DNA of 5,867 nt from Rhodospirillaceae bacterium TMED167. GTDB taxonomy: Bacteria; Pseudomonadota; Alphaproteobacteria; Rhodospirillales_A; UBA2165. The notes beneath the pieces are model-generated. The model had not been told where the DNA came from. It saw only the letters and a program-made list of their open reading frames with translations, and ran no database searches. Location: the NCBI GenBank assembly GCA_002170915.1, contig NHHQ01000081.1, forward strand, positions 2,472-8,338, read 5' to 3'. Position numbers and translations under genes: made by a program. This document shows positions 5,667 to 5,867 of this stretch, in pieces. Each line of letters begins with the position of its first letter. The stretch's first letter is position 1.

Positions 5667-5867
5667 GTGGCATCACTTTCCGTTAGGTGGCCGGCAATAT
5701 ATTGTTTCACTTGGTCTATGTCATTGGGAAGAGACACCATTCGTTCTTCCCGGTCAAACAGATCGGCTAGCCGGGCGGGGAGACGGGGCCGTTGGCCCGT
5801 GGCGCCTTCCACGGCATCGGGAAATTTTGCGGGATGGGCCGTGGCCAAGGACACAACCGGCGACTTT
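5663..5867 (-). CDS. thrC: Threonine synthase, C-terminal fragment (cut by window edge)
   Basis: The last 67 codons of a threonine synthase, the PLP enzyme that converts O-phosphohomoserine to threonine. The reading frame enters at the window edge as KSPVVSLATAHPAKFPDAV, where the TAHPAKFPDAV stretch is a hallmark of the ThrC C-terminus. The tail LPARLADLFDREERMVSLPNDIDQVKQYI fits the final helices. The catalytic lysine and PLP-binding regions lie outside the window. The ATG-like start suggested by the GTG at 5854 is internal, not a real gene start. The stop TGA (5663-5665) overlaps the peptidase GTG, so the two genes form a coupled pair, as in many alphaproteobacteria. Confidence 0.9.
   Translation of the reverse strand, partial: KSPVVSLATAHPAKFPDAVEGATGQRPRLPARLADLFDREERMVSLPNDIDQVKQYIAGHLTESDAT

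Overview
The window looks like chromosomal DNA of an alphaproteobacterium. The evidence is the right-hand gene pair, a threonine synthase 3' end joined to an MPP-like M16 peptidase, which is a familiar alphaproteobacterial arrangement. The moderate GC content and tight packing fit this. The genus cannot be named from the sequence alone. Almost every base is coding. The only sizeable gap is the 179-base divergent promoter region at 1454-1632.

The left two thirds (1-3902) form a compact catabolic module for phthalate (benzene-1,2-dicarboxylate) or a close analogue. On the minus strand, reading leftwards, are a Gfo/Idh/MocA oxidoreductase of the phthalate 4,5-cis-dihydrodiol dehydrogenase type (Pht4-like) and the N-terminal part of a MarR-family regulator. 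The regulator's GTG start overlaps the dehydrogenase stop. On the plus strand, leaving the same intergenic region, are a Rieske oxygenase of the phthalate 4,5-dioxygenase large-subunit type (Pht3-like) and, overlapping it by ATGA, a 4,5-dihydroxyphthalate decarboxylase (Pht5-like). Together the three enzymes would convert phthalate to its 4,5-cis-dihydrodiol, then to 4,5-dihydroxyphthalate, then to protocatechuate. The shared intergenic region holds two inverted repeats that are plausible operators for the MarR protein. The reductase needed to feed electrons to the dioxygenase, a transporter and the ring-cleavage genes are not in the window.

The right third (3923-5867, all minus strand) is a separate, mostly housekeeping operon: thrC C-terminus, then an M16 zinc peptidase, then a small cysteine-cluster protein. 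The thrC stop overlaps the peptidase start by GTGA, and the cysteine-cluster gene starts 10 bases after the peptidase stop. This operon converges on the phthalate module, with only 20 bases between the two stop codons.

I found no RNA genes, CRISPR arrays, insertion sequences or attachment sites. The most notable points are the phthalate-specific arginines in the oxygenase, the candidate operator set, and the cysteine-cluster protein of unknown function. I see no evidence for an entirely new type of system.
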